Of a stretch of DNA of 64,000 nt, positions 1 to 10,868 are shown piece after piece. Numbering within the stretch: the first letter of the stretch is position 1; every line of letters begins with the position of its first letter. Both the position numbers and the translations under genes were made by a program. Below the pieces are notes generated by a model. The model was not told the DNA's origin and did no database searches. It saw nothing but the letters and a program-made list of their open reading frames with translations. The DNA is from Artemisia argyi. Its lineage: Eukaryota > Streptophyta > Magnoliopsida > Asterales > Asteraceae. The DNA lies in contig CM060709.1 of the NCBI GenBank assembly GCA_030686995.1, positions 126,634,373 to 126,698,372 of the forward strand, read 5' to 3'.

Positions 1-1572
1 CCATACTTGATCCTGACAAAAAGCATAGTGTATACGGATCACTCGGCTTTGAAGTATCTATTTGCAAAACAAGATGTAAAGCCGAGACTCCTCCGATGGG
101 TTCTCCTCCTTCAGGAATTTGATATCATCATTCGTGATAAAAAAGGAGCTGAGAACCTAGCTGCTGATCATCTCTCCCGTCTTGAAAACCCTCACCAAAA
201 TGCTTTCGAGAAAAAGGAAATAAATGAAACATTTCCTCTCGAAACCCTCAATGTGGTTTCATTTCGAGGAGACTCGATTACCCCATGGTTTGCCGACTTT
301 GCAAACTATCTTGCGGGTAACTTCATTGTGAAAGGGATGTCGTCCCAACAAAAAAATAAATTTTTTAAAGATGTCAAACATTACTTTTGGGACGACCCCT
401 ACTTGTTCAAGATATGCGCGGATCAAGTCATCCGGCGGTGTGTGTATGGTCAGGAAGCCACTGAAATTTTAAAGGCTTGCCATGCTGGTCCCACGGGGGG
501 CCACCATAATCCCAACTACACCGCCAAAAAGGTGTTTGATTCCGGCTTTTATTGGCCCTCGATCTACAAGGATGCCCAAGATTTGGTCAAGTCCTGTGAC
601 GCTTGTCAACGTCACGGGAATATTTCACAAAAGAATGAAATGCCTCAGAATGCAATTCAAGTTTGTGAAATCTTTGATATCTGGGGCATCGACTTTATGG
701 GGGCATTTCCATCCTCTCACGGAAACAAATACATACTCGTGGCAGTTGACTATTTGTCAAAATGGGTTGAAGCAAGGGCTTTACCCACAAATGATGCCCG
801 AGTAGTTGTGAAGTTTTTGAAAGCTCTCTTTGCTCGATTTGGAACTCCACGTGCTATAATTAGTGATCATGGTACGCATTTTTGTAATGACAAATTTGAC
901 AAAGTCATGCAAAAATATGGTGTAACTCACCGTCTTTCTACTGCGTACCACCCTCAAACAAGTGGACAAGTAGAAGTTTCCAATCGAGGCATAAAGAGAA
1001 TATTGGAAAGAACCGTTGGGGAAAATCGTGCATCTTGGTCGGATAAATTAGATGATGCACTTTGGGCTTTCCGTACGGCGTATAAAACACCCATTGGGTG
1101 TACGCCTTATAAACTTGTGTACGGGAAAGCGTGCCATCTTCCGATCGAGCTTGAGCATAAAGCCTATTGGGCTCTCAAGCATGCAAATTTTGACCTCAAA
1201 ACTGCGGGTGATCATAGGAAAGTTCAACTCAATGAATTAAATGAACTTCGTGATCAATCTTACGAGAACTCTTTGATCTATAAACAAAAGATAAAGAAGA
1301 TCCATGACTCAAAAATCAAAAACCGCATTTTCAACGTTGGTGATCGAGTCCTTCTTTTCAACTCTAGACTCAAGATCTTCTCGGGAAAGCTCAAAACCCG
1401 ATGGACTGGTCCATTCACTATCGTTAAGGTTTATCCTTATGGCACCGTCGAGTTATCACAAAATGACGGACCTAATTTCAAAGTGAATGGACATCGTCTA
1501 AAGCACTACTTTGGAGAGAACATACCATCCATGGTTGTCCCGGATCTCCAAACTTTCCCCAAGGACAATTAA
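1..1572 (+). CDS. Athila pol, C-terminal part: RNase H tail plus integrase
   Basis: The frame is open from the first base, so the protein is cut by the window edge; no ATG is expected. Residues ~15-60 ([11 protein letters not shown], then [10 protein letters not shown]) are the end of the RNase H domain. A zinc-binding HHCC region follows (HAGPTGGHH ... CDACQRHG). The integrase core has its three catalytic acids at D231 (IDFMG), D289 (SDHGTHF) and E325 (GQVEVSN), spacing D57D35E, so it looks catalytically complete. The C-terminal part ([15 protein letters not shown], then [13 protein letters not shown]) is the usual integrase tail. The enzyme would insert element cDNA into chromosomal DNA in the nucleus. 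It ends with TAA at 1570-1572; no env-like ORF follows before the LTR. Confidence 0.92.
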   Translation, partial: PYLILTKSIVYTDHSALKYLFAKQDVKPRLLRWVLLLQEFDIIIRDKKGAENLAADHLSRLENPHQNAFEKKEINETFPLETLNVVSFRGDSITPWFADFANYLAGNFIVKGMSSQQKNKFFKDVKHYFWDDPYLFKICADQVIRRCVYGQEATEILKACHAGPTGGHHNPNYTAKKVFDSGFYWPSIYKDAQDLVKSCDACQRHGNISQKNEMPQNAIQVCEIFDIWGIDFMGAFPSSHGNKYILVAVDYLSKWVEARALPTNDARVVVKFLKALFARFGTPRAIISDHGTHFCNDKFDKVMQKYGVTHRLSTAYHPQTSGQVEVSNRGIKRILERTVGENRASWSDKLDDALWAFRTAYKTPIGCTPYKLVYGKACHLPIELEHKAYWALKHANFDLKTAGDHRKVQLNELNELRDQSYENSLIYKQKIKKIHDSKIKNRIFNVGDRVLLFNSRLKIFSGKLKTRWTGPFTIVKVYPYGTVELSQNDGPNFKVNGHRLKHYFGENIPSMVVPDLQTFPKDN

Positions 1573-1730
1573 ATTCGGGGATTGAGTCAAGCTAGTGACT
1601 CGGTGAACAAAAATTAGCAACATATATGGGTTTTCACCCATATTTCTGACTTCTTTCTACTTTCTACCACCCTAGTGTGGGGGAATGGCCAACCCCCCGC
1701 TATTTGAAAAATGTATATATATGTATAAAA

Positions 1731-1772
<42 letters not shown>

Positions 1773-2050
1773 GTGATTGTATGTACAGATAAATAAAGTG
1801 AAAAATACAAAACAAAATTCCACAGTTAGCTTCGAATATTATCTTTTTACGTTCATAGATTCGGCATAATAGCCGGGACTTTGAATATTGAGGACAATAT
1901 TAATTTCTAAGTGTGGGGGGGAAATTCTAGCGAATTTTATTGTAGAATACTTTCAAATACCCCCATTTTGGCCCAAATTTTTCAAAAATTTTTCACTTTA
2001 TTTCAAAATTTTTGTGGTAATCAGTCCGCCTTGTCCAAGCGATAAAAGGG

Positions 2051-2400
2051 ATTGGCTAGTCCAGGAGCAAACGGCTCTTGGTAAAGACAACTCAAATCCG
2101 TTTACGGCTGGCAATTTGCCCAAAATTGTATGGTTCATCAACTCCCCGAAAACAAATGAGTTGGCTAGCCCGCAAGATTATGGCTTGTGGTAAAGGCCGT
2201 GGAAAAACCATAATTGGTAATCAGCTCACCAAGATGTTGACTATTCCATCAAGAGTTGGCTAGTCCAGAAGCAAACGGCTTTTGGTAAAGACTAATCAAA
2301 TCCGTTGACAGCTGGTGGTTTGCTTAAAATCACACGGTTATCAGGTGTGCCACAGTTCTTACACCTGGCTACTCCAGAAGTGATGGCTTTTGGTAAAGAG
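2051..2400 (+). repeat. Four imperfect ~100 bp tandem units in the A1 3' UTR
   Basis: The phrase TTGGCTAGTCCAG followed by a variable AGCAAACGGCT and TTGGTAAAG recurs near 2052, 2160, 2255 and 2367, spaced about 95-110 bp, with drift between copies. Between the units a second phrase (GGTAATCAG or GGTTATCAG) also recurs. No protein explains the repeats. Confidence 0.6.
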
Positions 2401-2453
2401 TTTAAAATCCATCAAGTTTTTTTCAAAAGATTGCTAGGGACTAGCAATAGCTT

Positions 2454-2465
2454 AGTGTGGGGGAT
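2454..2465 (+). other. Polypurine tract of Athila A1
   Basis: AGTGTGGGGGAT lies directly against the TG that opens the 3' LTR, which is the expected position for the plus-strand primer. It is preceded by a perfect hairpin at 2430-2448. Confidence 0.75.
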
Positions 2466-5400
2466 TGATGAGTGCTCAAACACTCATCATTTTTATCGTA
2501 TCTGGACTGCCAAAACATCCAAAAACACCCAAAAACGCATCAAAATACACAAATTATCCCAAAAGTGTGTTTTATATGTTTTAGATGCAAAATGTTTAAA
2601 AACAAATGAAAAACGAACAAAGTTTGCACAATTGGCAGTTTCAGTCCCTCAAGTTTCAAAATTTGGCAAAACTAGTCCCTGGAAGTTTAAAACAAAAGAA
2701 AAGTCAACTCAAGGCAAAGAAAAGTCAAAAATTATCAAAATAAGTCCTTGGGTGAAAAAGTTTGAGAAAATTACACTTTTACCCCTCAAAATCCAAAATT
2801 TCATGTTTGGTCCCTGGAATTTACAAAGTTGGCAAAACAGGTCCTCAGGAATTTCAATAGTGGAAAAATCAATTACGGTCCTTGTACTATTCATCAATTG
2901 GCTAGAAAGACCCTTGGAACATTTTAGAAGATATACAAATTTGATCCATCAATTTTCAACAAAAGTCAAGATTGGTCCCTAGCTTAATTCTACAAACCAT
3001 ACGGACCTAGTTTGTTATTTCTTACCCATCACCAATCCAATCCACCAAAACCAAGCCCACCCATGATCCATGAACCCAACCTTAGCCCATTCACCCTCTC
3101 AGCCCACTCAAAACAAATAACAAACACCCCGTATTTTGCCCTCCACCCTTTGACTTCGGTCAACACCTTCTCCTCCACCTCAGCCCCCACTACCTGCTAC
3201 CCTCCAAACACCACCATCATCACCCCTAGCCTTCACCACCTGCACACTCCATCTATCTCCCCCCCTCCTACTCCAAACAAACAAAATTATCCCTCTGGCT
3301 TCAAATAACAAGGGAAAACGCCAAATTGCATCTTGGCGCCAAAATTTCAAAGGTCAAGATTCAAGCTTTCTCATCCTATGGTTCTGAATGAAAGTGGGAA
3401 GCACTCAGAGGGTTTCCAAAAACCCTAATTCTCCCCTATATAAAGAAGAGGATGCTGTGAGGAGTAGTTTCAGTTTTAGTTTTAATTTTCAGCTTATTTT
3501 AATTATTTGTATTTTGTAATTTTCAGTTAAACTCAAGCTTGTAATTTGTTTCCCATTCAATACTATCAGTTTCAAGTTTATTGATTCCCTTTGAGTTTTA
3601 ATTTTCAGTATTATTCAGAAAATAAGAAAAATAATATAAACAAATAAATAAAAAAATAAAAATAAAAATAAAAAATGGTGAAGAAGCAAGGAGCAGGTTA
3701 AATTTGGGATGGACCTGGTTTAGAGTCTCTTGGGAGACAATAGGTGTGACTTGGATACTTGGTTAACTTGTTTCAGTCCAACTCCAAATGTAAGCATCTT
3801 GCTAAATTTTGCTTATTTTACTGTACAATATCTCAGGTGTTGCTTATCTGTGTGTTTCATGCTTATTTGGTCTAGGTTAGTTAAATTTAAGCTTTATATT
3901 ACTTGTCTGTTCATCAATATTTTTGGGTGCTCAAGTTTTTATGTAACTGTGAGTCTAAGACTATAGCATTATCTCATTTTGATCTTGTTGTTGTTGTTGT
4001 TCTCTAAGTTTTTGTGCCAAAGTGATCTTGTGTTATCATCTTAATACCTCTGGATTCAGTTTAATGGTTTGTATCTAGATTTCCCTTTGAAAACTTTCAA
4101 AACAGTTAAGTAAGGGGGTGTTTGGATCAACTTAATTCAAGGTTGTCTAGTAGGATTCTGAGGTTGTTTTTAGTTAAAACATGTCACATTAGGATAGTTG
4201 GAGTTAGATCAACCAGAAACTTGGTCACTTTCTTTCAAAAAAAGTCAAAATCTCAAATAATCTTCCCTCACAGTTGACTGTGAGGGATTTGATTCCCACA
4301 AAGCATCATTTCAGTTCATAATTAGTAGCTTTAACTTAATTTAGGTGTATTCTAGCATCTTACAACTTATTTAGCATGTAGGGTAAATCAAAAACTCATA
4401 AAAGTCAAGTTATTAAGTTTTCTTAAAAAGTCAAAAGGGGTCTAATTGGATTTTGAGCAATTTTTGGAGGCCTGTAACTTGTTTGATTTTAGGTTTTAGT
4501 GTCTGAAATTTGGTATGCTTAATCTCTACCACTTTGTCAATTTTTGTGAATTTTATCAAATTTTTAGGATTTTGTTTGGTGGGTCCCACAGCCCCTTGAA
4601 GTAGGCTGCAGGGCATACCTCTGTTCTGCATATCAGATATCACCCTCACACCACCACCTTTTGTGGTGGATTGTGGTCACTACAGTGGTCCATACCACTT
4701 GATTTTGGTTCCCCTCAACCCCCCTCCTACCAGGGAGTATCCTTTGACCTTTTGTTTGACCCCTTAGTCTGTGGACCCCACTTAATTTGGACCATAAACT
4801 CTGTCCCATATCTGCTTCAGTCACCAATAACTTGTGCTTATTTTTGAGCTTTTTGGCTTATTTAGGCCTCATTTGTTGGTTGATACTTGCTTATTATTGT
4901 TCAAAAGACTCAGAGAAACCAAGTTGGACCATTGTGGACCCCACATTCCCCCATTTGAGCTTAAAATACTCCACAGTCAACAAAAGTCAACTGTGGGTAT
5001 AATAAGCACTTCAAGTGCTTATTCATTGGGTTAAAACAAAAGTGTTTTCAGTAAAAGTGGTTGTTTTTAGTTTATAATTAGTTTAGAAAAAGAAAAAATC
5101 AAAAAAACCAATTTTAAAAATAGTGATAGCTTCTATTTAATAGGATTTATCAATTTAATTTTCTTTTTAATTTATTTCTAAGTAATTTATCACTTTTATA
5201 TTTTTAGAAATTATATTTTAGGTTAAAATAATTTTACAAATTTTTCCAGATTTTTATTTTGTCTTTTAGTGGTACTTCTAATTAATTTTAGTTTAATTTA
5301 GTTTTAATTAATATTAATCAATTAAATAGCATAATTAGTTTTTATATAGTATAACCTAGTTTTTATAATTTTTATAGCTTTTATTTTAGTTAAAACATTT

Positions 5401-6104
5401 TTATAAATTTTTCTAGAATGTTTACTGTTCATTTTCTATTTTTTTTAATATAATTAGTTTAATTAGTAATTAATAAGTAATTAGAATAATAATTAATTAA
5501 TTAGCTTAAAAATACATAAAATTAACTTTTTATAATTTTTTAGGATTCCTGTAATGGTTAATTAGATTTATAAAATTTTTCTTAATTTTCTAAGTCTTTT
5601 TAGTATTTTTAATAATTCTAATTAGTTTAATTAATATTAAATAGATAATTAGTAATTAATTAATAATAAATAATTAAATAGTGTAAAAATAAGTTTTATT
5701 TTTATTAAAATTTTCTTTAATTATTAGGATTGTAAAAATATTAATTTTACACTTTTAACCCTCCCCGTCCTTCAGTTGTACTTCTTGTTTTGTGCGTCTG
5801 TATACGTTTTTTAATTAAAACGTACGTTTTTAGGTTTTAGCTCAAATCCTTGTAATCCAAATTCCCGTAATCAATCACGTAGCTTTCCTAAGCTATATTT
5901 GTTTATAATTTCCAAATAATTCTGATCATAAACCCTTTCTGTGAATAAACACCCGATCACAAAGCACGCTAAAGTTACATTTCACACCTCAACGGGATTT
6001 AACGATCCGGTGATACATTATATTACCCGGAGTATTGATCTAGGCTATTTGACTTAGTTGACCATTCTTTGGTTAATTTAAGTTAGGTGGTTCGGGCTCA
6101 ATCA
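2466..6104 (+). repeat. 3' LTR of Athila A1 (3639 bp)
   Basis: It begins TGATGAG and ends CAATCA, with a purine tract in front and a short target duplication behind. The first 24 bases form a hairpin with 9 bp arms (TGATGAGTG at 2466-2474 and its complement at 2481-2489). A TATA box lies at 3437-3444. The middle third is CT-rich, and 5040-5760 is extremely AT-rich. Reading the minus strand from 64000 down to 60703 gives a diverged copy with the same order of segments and the same CAATCA end, which supports the boundaries. The other LTR of A1 is off the window. Short ORFs inside are not credible genes. Confidence 0.8.
3437..3444 (+). promoter_or_regulatory. TATA box of the A1 LTR
   Basis: TATATAAA lies about 970 bp into the LTR. 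A corresponding box (CTATATAAG) lies at the equivalent place in the related minus-strand LTR, at 63592-63600. Confidence 0.6.
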
Positions 6105-6109
6105 GTATA

Positions 6110-6997
6110 CTATAAGGTATCATCATTTACCCTCCCCTTACACTTAGGATGAACATTGTCCCCAATGTTCAATTAAAGAATGTAAAAGTAAAATAGTTAA
6201 AAGAATGAAAGCAAATACTCTCCTGATTCGTTCGGTGTGGATAGTGTGTTAACAAGATTAGATCTTCCTCCAAGAAAATGAACAATCAAAGCTTCCTTTC
6301 CAGAAATATAAATCATCTTCTTGTCATACATAACCTGTTAAACCTGAGAAAACAAACAAGGCAACCTTGCGTAAAATCGGCGGCAATCTATATATACTAA
6401 CAAATCCTAGAAAACAATGGAAGATATAATGCTTGTGGAATGAATGTTTGCAGATTTCCTGGAGTTTATAAAACTAAAGATTTAACAAAAACTTTAAGAC
6501 TCCGTTAGAAAAACAAAACTAACAAAATTTCCAGAATTTTACACATGACGCCGTCAGAAGTGATCTGCAGAAATCTTTGCGTTAAGTTTCCGGAAAATTT
6601 CTGGAAAAAGTTATGTCCTACTTCCTGGAAAATCCTGCAAAACATCATTATGACTAGATACAAGCATTTGACTCTAACAAATACTAATATACATGTCCAT
6701 TTAATATTGTGGAGAATCATGATCGATTTTGTTTCTTAAAAACATATTTGGGGTTCCCCTTACACTTATCTTTTGAGAAATACCTTTGGATGAAGTTAAG
6801 ACTAAGTCAAACGACAAAATAAAGTATTTTCACCATTTTATTTTTTGAAACATGATCTACCAACAATAAAAATAAAGCATGCATACGGAAACAAATAACA
6901 ATCAAACAAATAAAAATCACACAAAGCATGGGTTGCCTCCCAAGAAGCGCTTTTCTTTATTTACGAGTCTTGTAGCTAGACTCAAGGTCATGGGCAA
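6110..6997 (-). other. 3' UTR of A2, truncated by the A1 insertion
   Basis: No coding frame. On the minus strand it holds GCGCTTCTTGGGAGGCAACCC just after the gag-protease stop, a purine tract AAGTGTAAGGGGAACC (around 6755-6770) and a second one, AAGTGTAAGGGGAGGG (6130-6145). The second is preceded by a perfect 9 bp hairpin with loop GGGA at 6150-6171. One TGACGCCGTCA palindrome occurs at 6546-6556. The sequence stops at ~6110, where A1 begins. Confidence 0.65.
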
Positions 6998-9256
6998 TTA
7001 CGTGACCTCATCGTTGGTCTCACTTTCTAGGTCATCTCCTATATTAGTTTTGTATTCCAGACCTAGTTGCAAGCATTATTTGTAGAAACCAAGTATTCTA
7101 TTCATAACATATTCTACTCCTCTACGTCTATCCTCATCATTCCTATTGTAAACTGCTTGTTTGTGTTCCTTTTCTATGTTTGATAGGAGGCGGTATTGTT
7201 CAGTCTTATAGGGCATTTGGTAAGCAATCTCATCATTCTCTTCCTTGAATCTAACTATCCCTAGAGTCGGATCATAACTCATCTTAGAGGCCTCAATGAA
7301 CGGTTTTCCGAACACTACTTGACTTAGGCAATCATCTATCACCGGACGAGTATCCTCCACTATCACAAAGTCGGTCTCATAAGTGAAGTTTCCAACAATC
7401 ACATGCAATCCTTTCACTCTTCCTACAAAATTACTTATCAAATTATTGCTGGGCATCATCCTATAACCAAGTTGCTTCTTCATTACCCAATTATAATAAG
7501 TCCTAGTCATGATGTTTATAGGAGACCTAGTATCGATATAAGCTTTCCATACATGCATATGCCCAATGTTGCATGGTATGTTGATGTTAGAGGGATCACC
7601 TACTTTAATAAGGGGTGAACCAAGGATATATGGTGTCTCGGGATCATTGAATAAATCCTTGTGATATTCTCATTCTTCCTTGGTGGGCAACTTATCAAAG
7701 TACTCTTCTACGTTTTCTACTTCCTTTAACTTTTCTCCTTTATTAACCTCAACTTCCTTAATTTCATCCCTAGTCTCGGTTTCTATTCCAACTTCATCCT
7801 TGTCACTCTCTTCTATATCCTTATCTTTTGGCTTCATAGTGACAACATTGACAAAGTGGACGTGTTTGGATGACGAGGGGTCCTTAATCTGGATTCCGCT
7901 ATTTGCGTCCCTAGTGTCCTTCCTAGGTGTAGTTAGCGCTTGGTTGTTGAGGGCTTTCAACAAGTTGTCAATCTTATTGGTCATCTCCGTTTGTTGTTGA
8001 TTGAATTCGGTTTCAAACTTAGCTATGCGAGCTTCTTGAGATGCCATAAACTTGGACATCAATCCTTCAAGATTGTTGGTACTACCATAGTTATTAGAAG
8101 GATTGTTGTTAAAAGTGCGGTTGGAGGGTGGACCGTTTGGTTGGTAACGATTAGGCGGATTGGAAGAATTGTTTTGGTTTTGTTTCCACCTAAGGTTTGG
8201 GTGATTTTTCCAAGAAGGGCTGTAGGAATCACCGTAAGGGTTTGGCTCGGGTTTGAAAGTGTACCACTTATCTCCCGCTTCGTCGGTACGCGAAGATGCG
8301 TAGTTCGCAAAAGCTGTTCCGGGGAGTTCCACGCAATCACGAGTTTCATGGGGACCACTACATAATTCGTATGAAGAAGTGATTTTGTTCACTTGGCTTG
8401 AAGGCTTAGGAGCTTCGTAAGATTTCATGAGAAACTTGACTTGGTCCTCAAGTTCCATGATCCTACAGTCGGGAGTGCTAGAATTGTTCGAAGGCAAAGA
8501 TATTGCCTTGACCGTTTTGTTCAAATCACGGGGATCATTCCAACTTTTGTTGTCATAGAGAGCAAGATCTTCTATGAGTTCCCATGATTCTTCCGCACAT
8601 AAATCACATAGCTTACCACCGGCCGATTGGTCAATGGTCCGCCTTGTGGAGAGATCGATATGGTCCTAGAAGATTTAGACATGGAGCCAAAGATCTATGC
8701 CATGATGAGGGAATTTTTGGAGTAAGTCCTTGAAACGAGTCCATGCTTCATATAGAGTTTCACCTTGACGTTGTTGGAACATCAAGATATCATTTCTAAG
8801 CTTGGTAGTTCTCCCCGGTGGGAAAAATTGAGCAAGTAAACGAGTGGTGAGATCATCCCATGAGGTGATGGATCCCGCGGGTAAACGTTCAAGCAATTGA
8901 CTAGCTTGATCACGTAGAGAGAATTGGAATAGGCATAATCGGGTCGACTCTCTAGTTGTAACATCAAGGTCTATAGAATCTACGATTTTAAGGAAGTCCT
9001 TGAGATGTTGGTTAGGATCTTCGGAACGAAGTCCATGGAATGCACATCCGCTTTGCACCAACCGGATGGTATCGGATCGCAAGGGGGACACATTGGCTCC
9101 TTGAGTGAGCTCAATAGTGTTTCGATAGCCTTGGTGGCTAGGACGGGAATACTCTCCTAGGGTTCAGGGCCTAAGAGGTTGGTTTGCTAGTGGTGGGTTT
9201 TGTGGGTGGTTTTGTTGTGGTGGGTTGATGGGTTCAAAGATGTTACCACCTTTCAT
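6998..9256 (-). pseudogene. A2 gag-protease, broken by nonsense codons
   Basis: One frame runs from ATG at 9256 to TAA at 6998 (753 codons) with no frameshift but with in-frame stops at 9164, 8675, 8666, 7670 and 7076. The N-terminal half is a retrotransposon Gag (LKDFLKIVDSIDL, then SQLLERLPAGSITSWDDLTT and FFPPGRTTKLRNDI). The middle has a single knuckle-like stretch (CSGPHETRDC) and an Asn/Pro-rich linker. The last third resembles a retropepsin fold (AYIDTRSPINIMT, then FVGRVKGLHVIVGNFTYETDF and VVFGKPFIEAS), but the DTG/DSG catalytic triplet reads DTR, so proteolysis is doubtful. I recall Asteraceae relatives that also lack the glycine. The role would be particle formation and packaging of the element RNA. 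It may be supplied with enzymes in trans; this copy is dead. Confidence 0.8.
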
Positions 9257-9400
9257 AATTTCGGATGGTAAATATTACGAACAAAGACACGAAGAAATAG
9301 ATAGACTAAAGAAAACCTAAAAATAAAATAAAATCTTACTAGAAAGGAATCTAGCAAGTAGACCTAATAAAAAGAAATCCTAAGCTAGACAATAACTATT

Positions 9401-9418
9401 CCCTGGGCTGCGGCGCCA
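9401..9418 (-). other. Primer-binding site of A2
   Basis: The minus strand reads TGGCGCCGCAGCCCAGGG, six bases after the CA end of the LTR. It resembles the tRNA-Asp-type site TGGCGCCGTTGCCGGGG usual in Athila elements, with a few mismatches. Confidence 0.7.
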
Positions 9419-9424
9419 AAAACT

Positions 9425-10868
9425 TGATGCGTGGGAATTGCACCAGGCTTTACCTCTCAAGGGATCTCGAGAAGCTTACAACCCCCACCAGGCAGTGTAC
9501 CTGATCGTCGTAGTATAGTATAATGACAAGTACCGGGGGATTGATCGTTCAACTCAGGAATAGTTTCGCTAGGATTAGAAAGCCTAAAAATTAAGTCTAG
9601 AGGTGAGGGATGATTCTTTTTGTATTTTTATATTTTTATAAAAGCAATTAAAATCTCGGGTTTGGAGGAGTGGGCGGAATTAGTTGCTAATCAACTAACC
9701 CAATAAATAAAGATGCAATCAAAATAAAATAACAAAAATGTAAATAAAGCTAATTAAACTAGTGGTGTGAACAATAAATGGGAAAATTGTGTTTACTTAG
9801 ATTTCATTACTCCCTAGATATCTTTTACAGGTTGATAGTTTGTTACAATTGCGTGGATGACGGGTTATATTCCTTAATACCATTCGTGGGGTGGCATACG
9901 TACTTCCCCAACTCTATAAGCTCCTACTTCACTCCTATGTCGAGCCTGCAAGAAGCTGCTAACATGGGATCATTAGAATTCGCTCATGCATTAAATACAA
10001 CCATAAAAACCTAGTACGCATTGGTTCATGTTTCTTAAGACGTTCAAGGAAGTTACCCTATGGAAGTCTGCCAGTTTTCTTAAGCCTAACATCGAAATCA
10101 TTCATCCGTAACAACTATAAACAAGCAATCAACCCATAATCAACATCTAGGTTTCACTAGATCTAAGCAAACACACAAGAGATCTAGCCTAGCATGTTAA
10201 AATCGAGACAAGCGTAAGATATATTCAAACAACACATAGACATATTGAATGAATTGAAAGGATACTTATCTTAATTGAACATGAAAGGTTTCAAAGTGTA
10301 AAAACCCTTGAAAGTACAGTAAAAATGGTGCTAGGGTTTCTCCAAGTTATCCCTCCAGTTGTCCTCCCTTAATGAATGAAAATTACAAAACTATATATAG
10401 ATTTTCCATCGCGATGGCGTCAAGAAAAAATATCTGACACCGTCAAGTCGCCGCCCATAGTAATATCGGATTGCCTAGATCCAAATCTGACGCCGTCAAG
10501 TGCAATTTTTCTCTGGGCCGTCACATGTAATGGGACCATGAAGGCCTATGGTGACGCCGTCATGCCCCTAGTGTAAAAACTCTCTGGATCGTCACGGACT
10601 CTATCCACTTCACCTCTTGTTTTACTCTTGACGCCGTCATGTAGAACTTTGTGACACCGTCAGGTACTGTTCCCAGCAAGGAAAATTAAGACTTTGCCGT
10701 TTTCTTCACTTTTATGCTCCAAAAACGTCCAAAATGCTTCATTTTCCAGAATTCACTCCAAAAGTACCTAAAATCACAAAAGGAACGATTTAGGGCAATA
10801 TTTGATCAAATAAATTCAATTCCGGGCTTAAATGACCCCCTAAAAACGGATCATTTTTCGCCTCATCA
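9425..10868 (-). repeat. 5' LTR of A2 (1444 bp)
   Basis: On the minus strand it opens TGATGAGGCG and closes CGCATCA. A full second copy lies at 57559-58990 (1432 bp) in the same orientation, clearly alignable over its whole length with many substitutions and small indels. Here the primer-binding site follows, so this is a 5' LTR. It carries the TGACGCCGTCA cluster and a TATA box described separately. Confidence 0.85.
10391..10670 (-). promoter_or_regulatory. LTR promoter: TATA box with TGACGCCGTCA palindrome cluster
   Basis: A TATA box (CTATATATAG, 10391-10400) is preceded on the minus strand, within about 270 bp, by eight related sites. Three are exact TGACGCCGTCA palindromes (TGACG and CGTCA arms around a central C), two are TGACACCGTCA, and the others are half-sites ending CGTCA. 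TGACG is the core bound by TGA-class bZIP factors (as-1-type elements). Regulation by such factors is inferred from the motif only. The same arrangement is kept in the second LTR copy at 58515-58800. Confidence 0.55.

Larger units (their letters stand above)
1573..2465 (+). other. 3' untranslated region of Athila A1
   Basis: No coding frame of note. It holds an A-tract at 1734-1770, three AGTGTGGGGG purine motifs (about 1673, 1911 and 2454), and three perfect hairpins each upstream of one of them: 1624-1643 (8 bp stem ATATGGGT), 1884-1901 (7 bp stem AATATTG, loop AGGA) and 2430-2448 (8 bp stem ATTGCTAG, loop GGA). Four imperfect tandem units occupy its second half. Confidence 0.7.
1..6104 (+). 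mobile_element. Athila-type Ty3 LTR retrotransposon, 3' part (A1)
   Basis: The window opens inside this element. It contains the end of pol (RNase H tail and integrase), an ~890 bp 3' UTR, a purine tract at 2454-2465 and a complete 3' LTR at 2466-6104; the 5' half lies off the left edge. The integrase and its [16 protein letters not shown] segment are typical of the Athila lineage. It lies head-to-head inside the 3' UTR of a minus-strand Athila-like element. The probable target duplication is GTATA at 6105-6109, since the uninterrupted copy of that UTR reads GTATC at 60550-60554. Confidence 0.88.
6110..10868 (-). mobile_element. Gag-protease-only Athila-like element (A2), TR-GAG type
   Basis: Minus-strand order: LTR (10868 to 9425), primer-binding site (9418 to 9401), gag-protease frame (9256 to 6998), then ~880 bp of 3' UTR cut at 6110 by Athila A1. 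There is no trace of reverse transcriptase, RNase H or integrase between the protease and the UTR, so it looks like a non-autonomous element that keeps its own Gag, as described for plant TR-GAG elements. Its right edge abuts the interior of a copia-like element at 10869. The 3' LTR is off the left edge. A second family member supplies the missing UTR and 3' LTR at 57559-60702. Confidence 0.7.

Noticed and set aside
2305..3308. Frames of 225 and 98 codons at the start of the A1 LTR
   Set aside because: They lie within LTR sequence, have biased composition and no counterpart in the related LTR at 60703-64000.
9778..10014. 78-codon frame in the A2 LTR, also at 57914-58150
   Set aside because: Shared only because both positions are copies of the same LTR; it spans no known domain and I see no reason to treat it as a gene.
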